This document shows positions 1 through 7,868 of a DNA stretch of 8,069 nt, one piece after another; position 1 is the first letter of the stretch; every line of letters starts with the position of its first letter. A program made the translations under genes and the position numbers. The notes beneath the pieces were generated by a model. It did no database searches, had not been told where the DNA came from, and saw only the letters and a list, made by a program, of their open reading frames with translations. Source of the stretch: Chromatiales bacterium (GTDB lineage Bacteria; Pseudomonadota; Gammaproteobacteria; UBA6429; Thiohalophilaceae); the NCBI GenBank assembly GCA_027057985.1, contig JALUTJ010000469.1, forward strand, positions 1-8,069, read 5' to 3'.

Positions 1-369
1 GGTATTGCTGCCACCCAGGTTGGTGTTATGCAGCGCATTGTCCTCGTCGATGTATCCGACTACCCGCGCCTGAAGAATGCACCGCATCATGGTCGCATGG
101 TGCTTATCAATCCTGAAATTATTGAATGGCAGGGAATGAAGAAAGGAAGGGAAGGCTGTATGTCGGTGCCGGATTATACCGGTAACGTGATTCGCGCTGA
201 AAAGATTACACTTGCTGCATTCGATGAAAGCGGGCAGCAGCATGAATATCAAATGGAAGGTTTTGAAGCTCGCGCGGTACAGCATGAAATCGATCATCTT
301 GATGGGCTCCTGTTTCTGGACAGGCTGGTGAGCCGAAGAAATGATCTGTTTGAGCGTAAGGTAAAATGA
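1..369 (+). CDS. def: Peptide deformylase, 5'-truncated by window edge
   Basis: This enzyme removes the N-formyl group from the starting methionine of nascent proteins in the cytoplasm, using a bound metal (usually Fe2+). The reading frame is open from base 1, so the true start lies upstream and roughly the first 40-50 residues are missing. All three family motifs are visible. The first is GIAATQVG at the window edge (the G-phi-G-phi-AAxQ motif). The second is EGCMS, with the metal-ligand cysteine at 157-159. The third is HEIDH, with ligand histidines at 283-285 and 295-297 and the catalytic glutamate between them at 286-288. The C-terminus (FLDRLVSRRNDLFERKVK) is intact and ends at TGA 367-369. 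The internal ATG at 28 lies inside motif 1 and cannot be the real start. No fmt gene follows, unlike the common def-fmt order, so this may be a second deformylase of the genome (inference). Confidence 0.93.
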   Translation, partial: GIAATQVGVMQRIVLVDVSDYPRLKNAPHHGRMVLINPEIIEWQGMKKGREGCMSVPDYTGNVIRAEKITLAAFDESGQQHEYQMEGFEARAVQHEIDHLDGLLFLDRLVSRRNDLFERKVK

Positions 370-372
370 TTT

Positions 373-391
373 CTGGGGTTTCCTGGGGTTT
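373..391. repeat. Short tandem direct repeat after def
   Basis: The nine-base unit CTGGGGTTT occurs at 373-381 and again at 383-391, giving a ten-base period directly after the def stop codon. No function is recognised. It could be a slipped-strand duplication or a protein-binding site. Confidence 0.5.
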
Positions 392-415
392 GAATAGACC
401 CGGGATATTAGACTA

Positions 416-440
416 TTGCGCAGAAAAACTTTCTGAGCGA
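416..440 (+). other. Hairpin in def-plsC gap
   Basis: CAGAAA (421-426) and TTTCTG (430-435) form a perfect six-base inverted repeat around a three-base loop. After one G/A mismatch the stem continues with four more pairs, one of them a G-U wobble, to 416 and 440. No T-run follows, so it is not a standard Rho-independent terminator. It may stabilise or help end the def transcript. Confidence 0.4.
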
Positions 441-476
441 GCGTCGATTGCCAGGGATGGTGTATAGCGTGTCGTG

Positions 477-520
477 AAGAAAGATTTTTCGAGAGCAATA
501 CTTATTCGCAAATCTTTTTT
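477..520 (+). terminator. Weak AT-rich inverted repeat with T-run, possible def terminator
   Basis: AAAGATTT (480-487) is perfectly complementary to AAATCTTT (510-517). Pairing extends outward to 477 and 520 through one G-U wobble, making an 11-pair stem with a 22-base loop. The 3' arm ends in a run of six T. The stem is AT-rich and the loop is long, so termination would be weak. Its place between def and plsC fits an end signal for def, and no better candidate is seen there. Confidence 0.3.
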
Positions 521-548
521 AAAACCGGGATATTTAATAGTAAGAATA

Positions 549-553
549 AAGGA
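549..553 (+). promoter_or_regulatory. Ribosome binding site deciding the TTG start of plsC
   Basis: AAGGA at 549-553 lies eight bases before TTG at 562. No in-frame ATG occurs before the codons for residues 89-90, which are beyond the NHxxxxD active site. This site and the hydrophobic N-terminus it gives therefore support the TTG start. Confidence 0.7.
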
Positions 554-561
554 CTGACATC

Positions 562-1236
562 TTGTTACTGAGCATTAGCCTGATTTTACTGTTTCTCTTT
601 TTACTGTTTTTATATATAGGCCATAAAAATCATGTGGCAGAATGGAACAGCTTTGTCATCAATGTGATAGATGGCTGGATTCGAATCTATTGCCGCTACT
701 ACCATCACTTTATCTACCAGCCGGTACCGATTTCCGATAAAGGCCCAACACTGATCGCCTGTAACCATCTATCCGGGCTGGATCCCTTTCTTATCGTCGC
801 CGCCTGCAGTCACCCGATTCGTTTTATGATGGCACGAGAAGAATATGAACGCTTTGGCCTGAAATGGCTGTTTCGTCTTGCCGGCTGTATTCCGGTTGAA
901 CGCTCGGGCCGGGTAGAAACCGCATTCCGTTCAAGCCTCAATGCCCTGCATAATGGTGAAGTCGTGGCACTGTTTCCCGAAGGGGGCATCAACCGCACCG
1001 GCAAACCGGTGAGAAAACTCAAGGCCGGGATTATTCGACTGGCAAAAATGGCCGAAGTGCCGATAACCGTATTAAGAGTCGATGGCATGTGTTGCCCCGG
1101 GCATATGTTGCCTGGAATTTTTTTGCCCGGCCATTGTTATTTGCGTGTTATCACTGAGCTGGATTGTGGCAATGCAGATGAAAAAGACGCACTGGCTGAA
1201 CTTGCGCTATGCTTGTCAGCAGAAAGGGAACCATAA
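562..1236 (+). CDS. PlsC-family lysophospholipid acyltransferase (1-acyl-glycerol-3-phosphate acyltransferase-like)
   Basis: Proteins of this family transfer an acyl chain from acyl-ACP or acyl-CoA to a lysophospholipid, typically making phosphatidic acid at the inner face of the cytoplasmic membrane. The 224-residue protein opens with one very hydrophobic segment (about residues 2-19), a likely membrane anchor. The acyltransferase motifs then follow in order: NHLSGLD with catalytic H69 and D74, GCIPVER at 108-114, FPEGG at 138-142 where many homologues have FPEGT, and VPITVLRVDG near 166-175. The length is normal for the family. Translation is called from TTG, which has a good Shine-Dalgarno site. 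The next gene begins 28 bases after the stop, so the two are probably cotranscribed. The exact substrate (lysophosphatidate, lysophosphatidylglycerol or an ornithine-type lipid) cannot be told from sequence, so no symbol is given. Confidence 0.88.
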   Translation: MLLSISLILLFLFLLFLYIGHKNHVAEWNSFVINVIDGWIRIYCRYYHHFIYQPVPISDKGPTLIACNHLSGLDPFLIVAACSHPIRFMMAREEYERFGLKWLFRLAGCIPVERSGRVETAFRSSLNALHNGEVVALFPEGGINRTGKPVRKLKAGIIRLAKMAEVPITVLRVDGMCCPGHMLPGIFLPGHCYLRVITELDCGNADEKDALAELALCLSAEREP

Positions 1237-1264
1237 AATCAATCAATAAAAAAGGGGGTATGGC

Positions 1265-2749
1265 ATGTTGCTTGAGAACCTGAGCTGGTCGGAGGCGGGT
1301 TTATACCTTTTATACCTGGTAATAATTCTTCTTGTTGTAGTATTCCTGCATGATATCCTGCAAAAACATCATGCCATACAGCGTAACTATCCTGTTATTG
1401 GTCATTTCCGATATATGTTTGAAAATATGGGGGAGTATTTTCGCCAGTACTGGTTTGCCGGTGATCGCGAAGAACTGCCTTTTAACCGCGCAACCCGCGC
1501 CTGGGTTTACCGCACTTCCAAGGGGCTCGGTGGCATGCTGGGTTTTGGTTCAACCAATGATCTACGCCAGCCGGGTTCCATTATCTTTACTAATGCCGCC
1601 TATCCATTGCTGGAACAGGAGTACATCGATGCCCCATCGGTTGTTATCGGCCCGGACTGTAAATATCCCTTCGAGGCTAAATCGGTCTTTAATATCTCTG
1701 GTATGAGCTATGGCGCACTTTCTGCGGCCGCGGTACGTGCCCTTTCCCGGGGGGCTGGAAAAGCCGGCATCTGGATGAATACCGGCGAGGGTGGTCTGTC
1801 GCCCTATCACCTTGAGGGCGGCTGTGACCTTGTTTTTCAGATTGGCACCGCCAAGTACGGAGTACGCGATGAGCAGGGTAATCTGGATGATAACCGACTC
1901 AGGGAAGTAGCCGAGCACGTCAAGGCCTTTGAAATCAAGCTGTCGCAGGGAGCAAAACCCGGTCGGGGCGGTGTGTTACCAGGCGGCAAGGTCACCGCCG
2001 AGATTGCCCGGATACGTGGCATTCCCGAGGGCAAGGTGTCCAGTAGTCCGAACCGGCATAAAGAGATTCAAAGTGCCGATGATCTGCTGGATATGATTCA
2101 TCGGGTGCGCGAGGTAACCGGGCGACCGGTTGGGTTTAAATCCGTGTTTGGTTCGGATCGTTTCCCCAAAGACCTGTGCGAAGCCATATTACGTCGAGGC
2201 CCGGCATCGGCACCGGATTTTATTACCGTCGATGGCGGTGAAGGCGGTACCGGTGCGGCACCGCAAATTCTGGCCGATCATGTGGGGTTGCCGGTAACCG
2301 AGTCACTGCCGATGCTGGTCGATATTCTGATGGAATACGGGCTCAAGGAGCGAATCTGCATTATTGCTTCAGGCAAACTGGTGCACTCGGCCAAGGTGGC
2401 CTGGGCGCTTTGTGCCGGGGCAGATTTTGTAGTGAGTGCCCGTGGTTTCATGTTTTCACTGGGCTGTGTACAGTCGATGCAGTGCCACAAGGATACCTGC
2501 CCCACCGGCATTACCACACACAGCAAGTTTCGGCAGCGTGGACTGGTGGTCGAGGACAAGGCCGAGCGGGTACATGAATATGCCCACTGGATGAACTACG
2601 AGGTCAATGCGCTGGCGCACTCCTGTGGCCTGGGTAATGCGCGGGAATTTCGTCGTGAGCATATCCGTATCGTGCAATCACCGGGGGTCAGCTGGCCGCT
2701 GGATGTTATTTATCCTTATCGCCAGGCTAAACACGGCAATAATGATTAA
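1265..2749 (+). CDS. Membrane-anchored FMN-binding glutamate-synthase-family protein
   Basis: This 494-residue protein resembles the central FMN/3Fe-4S synthase domain of the large glutamate synthase subunit (GltB). It has neither the N-terminal glutamine amidotransferase domain nor the C-terminal beta-helix domain. One strongly hydrophobic segment (about residues 11-29) probably anchors it in the membrane. Family motifs in order are SGMSYGALS (145-153), NTGEGG (172-177), QGAKPGRGG (228-236), the flavin-site loop DGGEGGTG (323-330), and cysteines C401, C407 and C412 spaced CX5CX4C as in the GltB 3Fe-4S cluster. The motifs look intact, so an active redox enzyme is likely. Without the glutaminase domain it cannot be assumed to make glutamate from glutamine, and the true reaction of this stand-alone type is not known to me. 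The ATG at 1265 follows a GGGGG stretch (1254-1258). It lies just downstream of the acyltransferase gene, in the same probable operon. Confidence 0.85.
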   Translation: MLLENLSWSEAGLYLLYLVIILLVVVFLHDILQKHHAIQRNYPVIGHFRYMFENMGEYFRQYWFAGDREELPFNRATRAWVYRTSKGLGGMLGFGSTNDLRQPGSIIFTNAAYPLLEQEYIDAPSVVIGPDCKYPFEAKSVFNISGMSYGALSAAAVRALSRGAGKAGIWMNTGEGGLSPYHLEGGCDLVFQIGTAKYGVRDEQGNLDDNRLREVAEHVKAFEIKLSQGAKPGRGGVLPGGKVTAEIARIRGIPEGKVSSSPNRHKEIQSADDLLDMIHRVREVTGRPVGFKSVFGSDRFPKDLCEAILRRGPASAPDFITVDGGEGGTGAAPQILADHVGLPVTESLPMLVDILMEYGLKERICIIASGKLVHSAKVAWALCAGADFVVSARGFMFSLGCVQSMQCHKDTCPTGITTHSKFRQRGLVVEDKAERVHEYAHWMNYEVNALAHSCGLGNAREFRREHIRIVQSPGVSWPLDVIYPYRQAKHGNND

Positions 2750-2766
2750 GCATTTTTAGCGGGCTG

Positions 2767-2794
2767 CTTGAAAACGATTTTGATGACCTTATAT
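2767..2794 (+). promoter_or_regulatory. Predicted sigma-32 heat-shock promoter of clpB
   Basis: CTTGAAA at 2767-2773 matches the sigma-32 -35 consensus. After a 13-base spacer, CCTTATAT at 2787-2794 resembles the -10 consensus CCCCATnT. Transcription would start about 40 bases before the clpB ATG. In gammaproteobacteria clpB is a classic RpoH-dependent gene, so position and sequence agree. A ribosome site GGGGA follows at 2826-2830, six bases before the start codon. Confidence 0.65.
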
Positions 2795-2836
2795 ACCCTG
2801 TAGTTATTTAAAATCTTTTATTAGTGGGGAAAAATT

Positions 2837-5434
2837 ATGAGAATGGATAAGCTGACCAGTAAGTTTCAGTTAGCCATTGCTGATGCCCAGAGTCTCGCGG
2901 TAGGTCGCGATCATCAGTTTATTGAGCCTGTACATTTAATGAGTGCCTTGCTGGATCAGGAAGGTGGTAGTGTCGGACACCTGTTGACCCAGACCGGTGT
3001 CAACGTAAATATGCTGCGCTCACAACTGGGTGAAGCACTGGATCGTATGCCAACCATTGGTGAAGCTACCGGTGAAGTACATATTTCCAATGAGCTTTCA
3101 AAGTTACTGAATCTGACCGACAAGCTGGCGCAAAAGCGGGGAGACAAGTTTATCTCCAGTGAACTGTTTGTGCTTGCTGCAATCGATGACAAGGGCACAT
3201 TGGGTGACCTGTTACGCAAGGCGGGTGCAAACAAAGCGGCACTGGAAAAAACCATTGAAAATATTCGTGGTGGTCAGGCAGTGGATGATGCCAATGCCGA
3301 GGAACAACGCCAGGCACTGGAAAAATATACCATTGATTTAACCGAGCGTGCCGAGCAGGGCAAGCTGGATCCGGTTATTGGTCGTGATGATGAAATTCGT
3401 CGTACCATTCAGGTATTACAGCGTCGTACCAAGAATAACCCTGTGCTGATAGGTGAGCCGGGTGTGGGTAAAACTGCGATTGTTGAAGGCCTGGCACAAC
3501 GTATTGTAAACGGTGAAGTACCAGAAGGTATTCGTGGTAAGCGTGTGCTGTCACTGGATATGGGTGCACTGCTTGCTGGTGCCAAGTTCCGTGGTGAATT
3601 TGAAGAACGCCTCAAGGCAGTACTGAATGATCTTTCCAAGCAGGAAGGTCAAATCATCCTCTTTATCGATGAACTGCATACCATGGTCGGTGCCGGCAAG
3701 GCAGAAGGTGCCATGGATGCGGGTAATATGCTGAAGCCAGCACTGGCTCGCGGTGAATTACATTGTGTCGGCGCAACCACACTGGATGAATATCGTCAGT
3801 ACATTGAAAAAGATGCGGCGCTGGAACGTCGTTTCCAGAAAGTTATTGTGGATGAGCCTTCAGTTGAAGATACCATTGCGATTCTGCGTGGCCTGAAAGA
3901 GAAATATGAAATACACCATGGTGTTGATATTTCTGATCCAGCCATTGTCGCTGCGGCAACACTGTCACACCGTTATATTACGGATCGGCAGTTACCGGAC
4001 AAGGCCATCGATCTCATCGATGAAGCCGCGAGTCGTATTCGCATGGAAATCGATTCCAAACCAGAAGTTATGGACAAGCTGGATCGTAAACTGATCCAGT
4101 TAAAGATTGAACGCGAAGCACTGAAAAAAGAAACCGACAAGGCTTCTAAAGAGCGACTGAATAATCTTGAAAGTGAAATTGAATCACTGGAACGGGAATA
4201 CAGCGAACTTGAGGAAGTCTGGAAATCAGAAAAAGCTGCAGTGCAGGGTACCCAGCATATCAAGGAAGAACTGGACCGCGCACGGCAGGAACTGGAAACC
4301 GCACATCGTGCCGGTGATCTGGCGCGCATGTCCGAGTTACAGTATGGCCGCATCCCGGAACTGGAAAAACAACTGGACATGGCTTCGCAGGCAGAAATGC
4401 AGGAGACCACCCTGTTACGCAACTCGGTTACCGAAGAAGAAATCGCGGAAGTGGTTTCCAAGTGGACTGGTATACCCGTTTCGAAAATGCTCGAAGGCGA
4501 GCGTGAAAAACTGCTGAAAATGGAACAGGCGCTGCAACAACGTGTTGTTGGACAAAGCGAAGCAGTACAGGCAGTTGCCGATGCGATTCGTCGCTCACGG
4601 GCAGGTCTTTCAGATCCAAACCGGCCAAATGGTTCATTCCTGTTCCTTGGCCCAACCGGTGTCGGTAAGACCGAGTTAACCAAGGCGCTGGCAGAGTTCC
4701 TGTTTGATACAGAAGATGCCATGGTGCGTATCGACATGTCCGAGTTCATGGAGAAACATTCCGTGGCACGTTTAATCGGTGCACCACCGGGCTATGTTGG
4801 TTACGAAGAAGGCGGTTACCTCACCGAGGCAGTAAGACGCAAGCCTTACTCGGTTATCCTGCTGGATGAAGTGGAAAAAGCACATCCAGATGTGTTTAAC
4901 ATCCTGTTGCAGGTACTTGAAGATGGTCGCCTGACCGATGGCCAGGGACGCACGGTTGATTTCAGGAACACGGTTGTCATTATGACTTCGAACCTCGGAT
5001 CACAACAGATCCAGGAAATGAGTTCTGAGAATGATTACGAGGCGATGAAGAACGCTGTTATGGAAACAGTATCAGGACACTTCAGACCTGAGTTTATCAA
5101 CCGTATCGATGAAGTGGTGGTATTCCATCCGCTGGGTAAAGAGCAGATTCGTTCAATTGCCAATATCCAGATTGAATACCTGCGCAAACGTCTTGCTGAC
5201 AGACAGATTGGTATCGAACTAACAGATGCTGCTCTGGATAAAATCGGTGAAGCAGGCTTTGATCCAGTTTACGGAGCAAGGCCACTGAAGCGGGCTATCC
5301 AGCATCAGATAGAAAATCCGTTAGCACAGGATATTCTTGCAGGTAAGTATCTGCCGGGTGATGTCATTCATATCGACGCATCTGCAGATGGACTGGAATT
5401 CAGCAAGTCTGAGAAAAAAGCTTCAGCCGCCTGA
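2837..5434 (+). CDS. clpB: ClpB protein disaggregase (Hsp100 AAA+ ATPase)
   Basis: ClpB is a cytoplasmic hexameric ATPase that works with DnaK/DnaJ/GrpE to pull polypeptides out of heat-induced aggregates. The 865-residue protein is full length (E. coli ClpB has 857). An N-terminal substrate-binding domain (about 1-145) is followed by NBD1, with Walker A GEPGVGKT (206-213, K212) and Walker B D278/E279. Next comes the coiled-coil middle domain (about 409-524). NBD2 has Walker A GPTGVGKT (605-612, K611), Walker B D677/E678 and pore loop GYVGYEEGG. These numbers coincide with the E. coli protein. The MRMD start fits the family N-terminus better than the ATG two codons later. No ClpP-docking loop was noticed, as expected for a disaggregase. 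The first pore loop reads GAKFRGEF, with F251 in place of the usual tyrosine. Tandem stops TGA-TAA close the gene. It appears to be a single-gene heat-shock unit. Confidence 0.98.
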   Translation: MRMDKLTSKFQLAIADAQSLAVGRDHQFIEPVHLMSALLDQEGGSVGHLLTQTGVNVNMLRSQLGEALDRMPTIGEATGEVHISNELSKLLNLTDKLAQKRGDKFISSELFVLAAIDDKGTLGDLLRKAGANKAALEKTIENIRGGQAVDDANAEEQRQALEKYTIDLTERAEQGKLDPVIGRDDEIRRTIQVLQRRTKNNPVLIGEPGVGKTAIVEGLAQRIVNGEVPEGIRGKRVLSLDMGALLAGAKFRGEFEERLKAVLNDLSKQEGQIILFIDELHTMVGAGKAEGAMDAGNMLKPALARGELHCVGATTLDEYRQYIEKDAALERRFQKVIVDEPSVEDTIAILRGLKEKYEIHHGVDISDPAIVAAATLSHRYITDRQLPDKAIDLIDEAASRIRMEIDSKPEVMDKLDRKLIQLKIEREALKKETDKASKERLNNLESEIESLEREYSELEEVWKSEKAAVQGTQHIKEELDRARQELETAHRAGDLARMSELQYGRIPELEKQLDMASQAEMQETTLLRNSVTEEEIAEVVSKWTGIPVSKMLEGEREKLLKMEQALQQRVVGQSEAVQAVADAIRRSRAGLSDPNRPNGSFLFLGPTGVGKTELTKALAEFLFDTEDAMVRIDMSEFMEKHSVARLIGAPPGYVGYEEGGYLTEAVRRKPYSVILLDEVEKAHPDVFNILLQVLEDGRLTDGQGRTVDFRNTVVIMTSNLGSQQIQEMSSENDYEAMKNAVMETVSGHFRPEFINRIDEVVVFHPLGKEQIRSIANIQIEYLRKRLADRQIGIELTDAALDKIGEAGFDPVYGARPLKRAIQHQIENPLAQDILAGKYLPGDVIHIDASADGLEFSKSEKKASAA

Positions 5435-5453
5435 TAACGGTATGAAGTAAAAT

Positions 5454-5492
5454 AAAAAGGGCACGGGAAATTTATTCCTCGTGCCCTTTTTT
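5454..5492. terminator. Bidirectional Rho-independent terminator between clpB and the convergent gene
   Basis: AAAAAGGGCACG (5454-5465) pairs perfectly with CGTGCCCTTTTT (5480-5491) around a 14-base interior, which may add a few more pairs. The plus strand ends in a T-run for clpB, 20 bases after its stop. On the minus strand the A-run becomes a T-run immediately after the stop codon of the 5494-6108 gene. It therefore serves both converging genes. Confidence 0.93.
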
Positions 5493-5493
5493 A

Positions 5494-6108
5494 TTACAGG
5501 TTGGTTTTTATAATACGCGCCTTGGCATCGGCATAATTTTGCTGGGAGATAACGCCTTCATTTCGTAAGCGACGTAATTCCTTCATTTCAATCTCCAGCA
5601 TGGCGGCCTTGTCTATTTTGAGATTCTGGCTTGCCGTCAGGCTACGTAGCTTAATTTCATCAACAAACTTTTTGAATGAATCTTTATCTGGCTTGTTGTA
5701 GAGCAGGCTCAGTACCACGCAGTTACCATAGCGGGTTCTGAATTCGGTAACATTGGGTGAGCGATAGAGAAACATCAGGAACGAGGCAAGACTGAGTAAT
5801 AAAAAGATAACGATAAAGGGCAGTAGTTTTTCCAGCTTGCTGCTTTCCTGGAAATATAAAACATAACTGCTATAGGCCAGGGTGCTGAAACCAAAATAAA
5901 TAATGCTGGCAAGCCAGACCCAGGAAAAATTACGATGCCGTACCGGCCAGGGAGCGAGCATGCTCAGGTTGAGGTGATAGGAGTTTTTATTGATCAGGCT
6001 GTGTGTACTGACCTTGATAAACTTGTCATTATAAATTTCAAAATTACGTTTTTCTCCACTGGCACTGGATTCCTGAAACAGATCTGAATTGTGCTTTTTA
6101 TCATTCAT
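5494..6108 (-). CDS. Uncharacterised two-helix membrane protein with SHOCT-like C-terminus
   Basis: I do not recognise a named family for this 204-residue protein. A polar N-terminal region (1-60) contains a beta-rich stretch, about residues 23-50 (EIYNDKFIKVSTHSLINKN and following). Two predicted membrane helices follow at about 61-86 and 95-115. A second beta-rich piece (about 119-140, TEFRTRYGNCVVLSLLYNK) leads into a helix (DSFKKFVDEIK). The C-terminal segment, EMKELRRLRNEGVISQQNY with the residues after it (about 174-200), looks like a SHOCT domain, a short helical module often at protein ends. The order strand pair, membrane hairpin, strand pair, helix resembles DUF6232-type PH-like domains, but this is an inference from pattern only. 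The ATG at 6108 has only a weak ribosome site (GGTAAG). The gene converges on clpB and diverges from msrP. It could be a membrane sensor or adaptor, but no function can be assigned. Confidence 0.75.
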   Translation of the reverse strand: MNDKKHNSDLFQESSASGEKRNFEIYNDKFIKVSTHSLINKNSYHLNLSMLAPWPVRHRNFSWVWLASIIYFGFSTLAYSSYVLYFQESSKLEKLLPFIVIFLLLSLASFLMFLYRSPNVTEFRTRYGNCVVLSLLYNKPDKDSFKKFVDEIKLRSLTASQNLKIDKAAMLEIEMKELRRLRNEGVISQQNYADAKARIIKTNL

Positions 6109-6204
6109 GGCATTATCTTACCGGAATTTCGGGGTTTTCTGTACAGCCGTGCTGAACTATTTTAGTCGCTCAGTGTCGCATTTTAAACACAGTCTGCGCG
6201 ATAC

Positions 6205-6210
6205 GAGGAG
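6205..6210 (+). promoter_or_regulatory. Ribosome binding site of msrP
   Basis: GAGGAG sits five bases before the ATG at 6216 and fixes this start, which gives a complete Tat signal peptide. The msrP promoter must lie in the 107-base divergent gap 6109-6215, but no convincing -35/-10 pair was seen on either strand there. Confidence 0.6.
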
Positions 6211-6215
6211 CCAGT

Positions 6216-7154
6216 ATGTTAATTAAAAAACCGTCTGATATTCATCCTGATGAAGTGACCGACTACGCGCTTTACCGGGAGCGGCGAAAATTTATCAGCG
6301 CGGGGATTGGCCTGGCAGGGGCCGCCATTTTCCCCACTGCGGCAGCCAAAGCCGCAGCTACCCGGCTTGAATTCACACACCCGGGGCAGTTTGATACCCG
6401 CGAGGAGAAAACCGAGCTTGAGAAAATTACCCACTACAATAACTTTTACGAGTTTGGTACCGACAAGTATTCCCCGGCAAGTAAAGCCCAGGCCCTGACC
6501 ACCGATCCATGGTCGGTCAGTATTGAAGGTGAGGTTGAAAAGCCGTTCGTCTTGTACCTTGAAGACATTCTGAAAAAATTCCCGCTTGAAGAACGCATCT
6601 ATCGCCTGCGTTGTGTTGAACGCTGGTCCATGGTCATTCCGTGGACAGGGTTTCAGCTATCAGAGCTGATAAAACTGGCCAGGCCAACCTCGAAAGCAAA
6701 ATACGTTGAGTTTGAAACGCTGTATCGTCCCGAGGAAATGGTGGGGCAGCGTCGCCGTGTCCTCGACTGGCCCTATGTTGAAGGCTTGCGCATGGATGAA
6801 GCCATGCATCCGCTGACCCTGATCGCGGTGGGGCTTTATGGTGAAATATTGCCGAAACAAAACGGGGCCCCGTTACGCCTTGTAGTACCGTGGAAATATG
6901 GCTTTAAAAGTATTAAGTCGATTGTCAAAATTCGTTTTACCGAGCAACAACCGGTTAGTAGCTGGAGCAAGGCTGCCCCCCGGGAATATGGCTTTTATTC
7001 CAATGTAAATCCGGAAGTGGATCATCCACGCTGGAGCCAGCGCCGCGAACGCCGGATTGGTGACTTTCTAAAACGCAAGACGCTGATGTTCAATGGCTAT
7101 GCCGAGCAGGTGGCCTCGCTCTATAGTGGTATGGACCTGAAAAAGTTTTACTAG
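6216..7154 (+). CDS. msrP: MsrP, periplasmic molybdopterin protein-methionine-sulfoxide reductase
   Basis: MsrP (formerly YedY) reduces methionine sulfoxide in oxidised envelope proteins, taking electrons from the membrane heme protein MsrQ. The 312-residue precursor has a Tat signal: twin arginines R23-R24 in ERRKFIS, a hydrophobic stretch rich in A and G, and probable cleavage after AAAKA near residue 46. It should therefore be folded around its cofactor before export. The mature protein shows the family landmarks NNFYEFG (75-81), the molybdenum-ligand cysteine C133 in LRCVERWSM, and the cofactor-binding stretch [19 protein letters not shown] (216-234) with N216 and R221. The C-terminal motifs [13 protein letters not shown] and [12 protein letters not shown] match E. 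coli MsrP (334 residues). The gene is followed after about ten bases by msrQ. No regulatory two-component genes are adjacent in this window. Confidence 0.97.
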   Translation: MLIKKPSDIHPDEVTDYALYRERRKFISAGIGLAGAAIFPTAAAKAAATRLEFTHPGQFDTREEKTELEKITHYNNFYEFGTDKYSPASKAQALTTDPWSVSIEGEVEKPFVLYLEDILKKFPLEERIYRLRCVERWSMVIPWTGFQLSELIKLARPTSKAKYVEFETLYRPEEMVGQRRRVLDWPYVEGLRMDEAMHPLTLIAVGLYGEILPKQNGAPLRLVVPWKYGFKSIKSIVKIRFTEQQPVSSWSKAAPREYGFYSNVNPEVDHPRWSQRRERRIGDFLKRKTLMFNGYAEQVASLYSGMDLKKFY

Positions 7155-7164
7155 GCTGGAAGTG

Positions 7165-7764
7165 ATGGTGAGCAACCTGTTGAAAGTACTGGTATTTATG
7201 CTGTGCCTGTTACCGGCGGTTAGCCTGGGCTGGCAGTTTATCAACGATAACCTCGGTGCCAATCCTTTTGAAGTGCTTACCCGTGAATCCGGGCAGTGGG
7301 TACTACGCTTCCTGTTGCTTACCCTGGCAATGACACCAGTTCGAACGATCACGGGGTATAGCTGGCCCTTGCGTTATCGGCGCATGCTGGGGCTCTTTAC
7401 CTATTTCTATGCCAGTGCACACCTGTTGACCTACCTGTGGCTGGACCAGTTTTTCGACTGGCAGGAAATCACCACGGATATCCTCAAGCGCCCCTATATC
7501 ACGCTGGGCATCCTGGCATTTATCCTGCTCACCCCGCTGGCTTTGACATCGAATCGCGGGATGATGCGACGGCTTGGCCGGCACTGGAAAGCCCTGCATA
7601 AACTGGTGTATCTGATTGCCATTCTCGGGGTGCTGCACTTTTTGTTGCTGGTCAAAGCGGATATTCGTGAGCCGGTGATTTACAGCCTTGTCCTGATGCT
7701 ACTGCTGATCTTAAGGCTCAGGCCTTTTCGTTTATGGCGGCTGGGGATGAGTTCGCAGTCATAA
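7165..7764 (+). CDS. msrQ: MsrQ, heme-binding membrane subunit of the MsrPQ system
   Basis: MsrQ (formerly YedZ) is an inner-membrane heme b protein that passes electrons from the quinone pool or a flavin reductase to periplasmic MsrP. The protein has about 199 residues and around six hydrophobic segments. The family's conserved histidines are visible: one in YASAHLLTY, and two in LHKLVYLIAILGVLHFLLLVK read across two segments (the LHK and LHF histidines). These are the likely heme ligands. The stretch RYRRMLGLFTY is also typical. The start is uncertain: GTG 7162, ATG 7165 and GTG 7168 are all in frame. ATG 7165 is preferred, with AGG at 7153-7155 nine bases upstream. The gap after the msrP stop is only ten bases, so the two genes form an operon. 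No terminator is evident after the stop. Confidence 0.95.
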   Translation: MVSNLLKVLVFMLCLLPAVSLGWQFINDNLGANPFEVLTRESGQWVLRFLLLTLAMTPVRTITGYSWPLRYRRMLGLFTYFYASAHLLTYLWLDQFFDWQEITTDILKRPYITLGILAFILLTPLALTSNRGMMRRLGRHWKALHKLVYLIAILGVLHFLLLVKADIREPVIYSLVLMLLLILRLRPFRLWRLGMSSQS

Positions 7765-7841
7765 CGTGCAAATTGCAACTATTATTCTCTGAAATGCATT
7801 CAGCTGCATAATTTTGTGATTTATTTTGCAGTATTTTTCTC

Positions 7842-7868
7842 TTGCAATATGAAACTGGTAATTATATT
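7842..7868 (+). promoter_or_regulatory. Weak candidate sigma-70 promoter
   Basis: TTGCAA at 7842-7847 matches four of six -35 bases and TATATT at 7863-7868 matches five of six -10 bases, but the 15-base spacer is short. In such AT-rich DNA a match of this quality is expected by chance fairly often. Confidence 0.2.

Noticed and set aside
366..467. A 33-codon frame whose ATG overlaps the def stop (ATGA) and could be translationally coupled
   Set aside because: It is very short, has no own ribosome site, matches nothing I know, and runs through the tandem repeat and a hairpin. An ATGA overlap arises easily by chance.
3973..4749. A long minus-strand frame of 258 codons inside clpB, rich in serine
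   Set aside because: It is antisense to a highly conserved coding region. Its serine and arginine bias is the usual shadow of a gene rich in Glu, Leu and Ala codons, and it has no domain.
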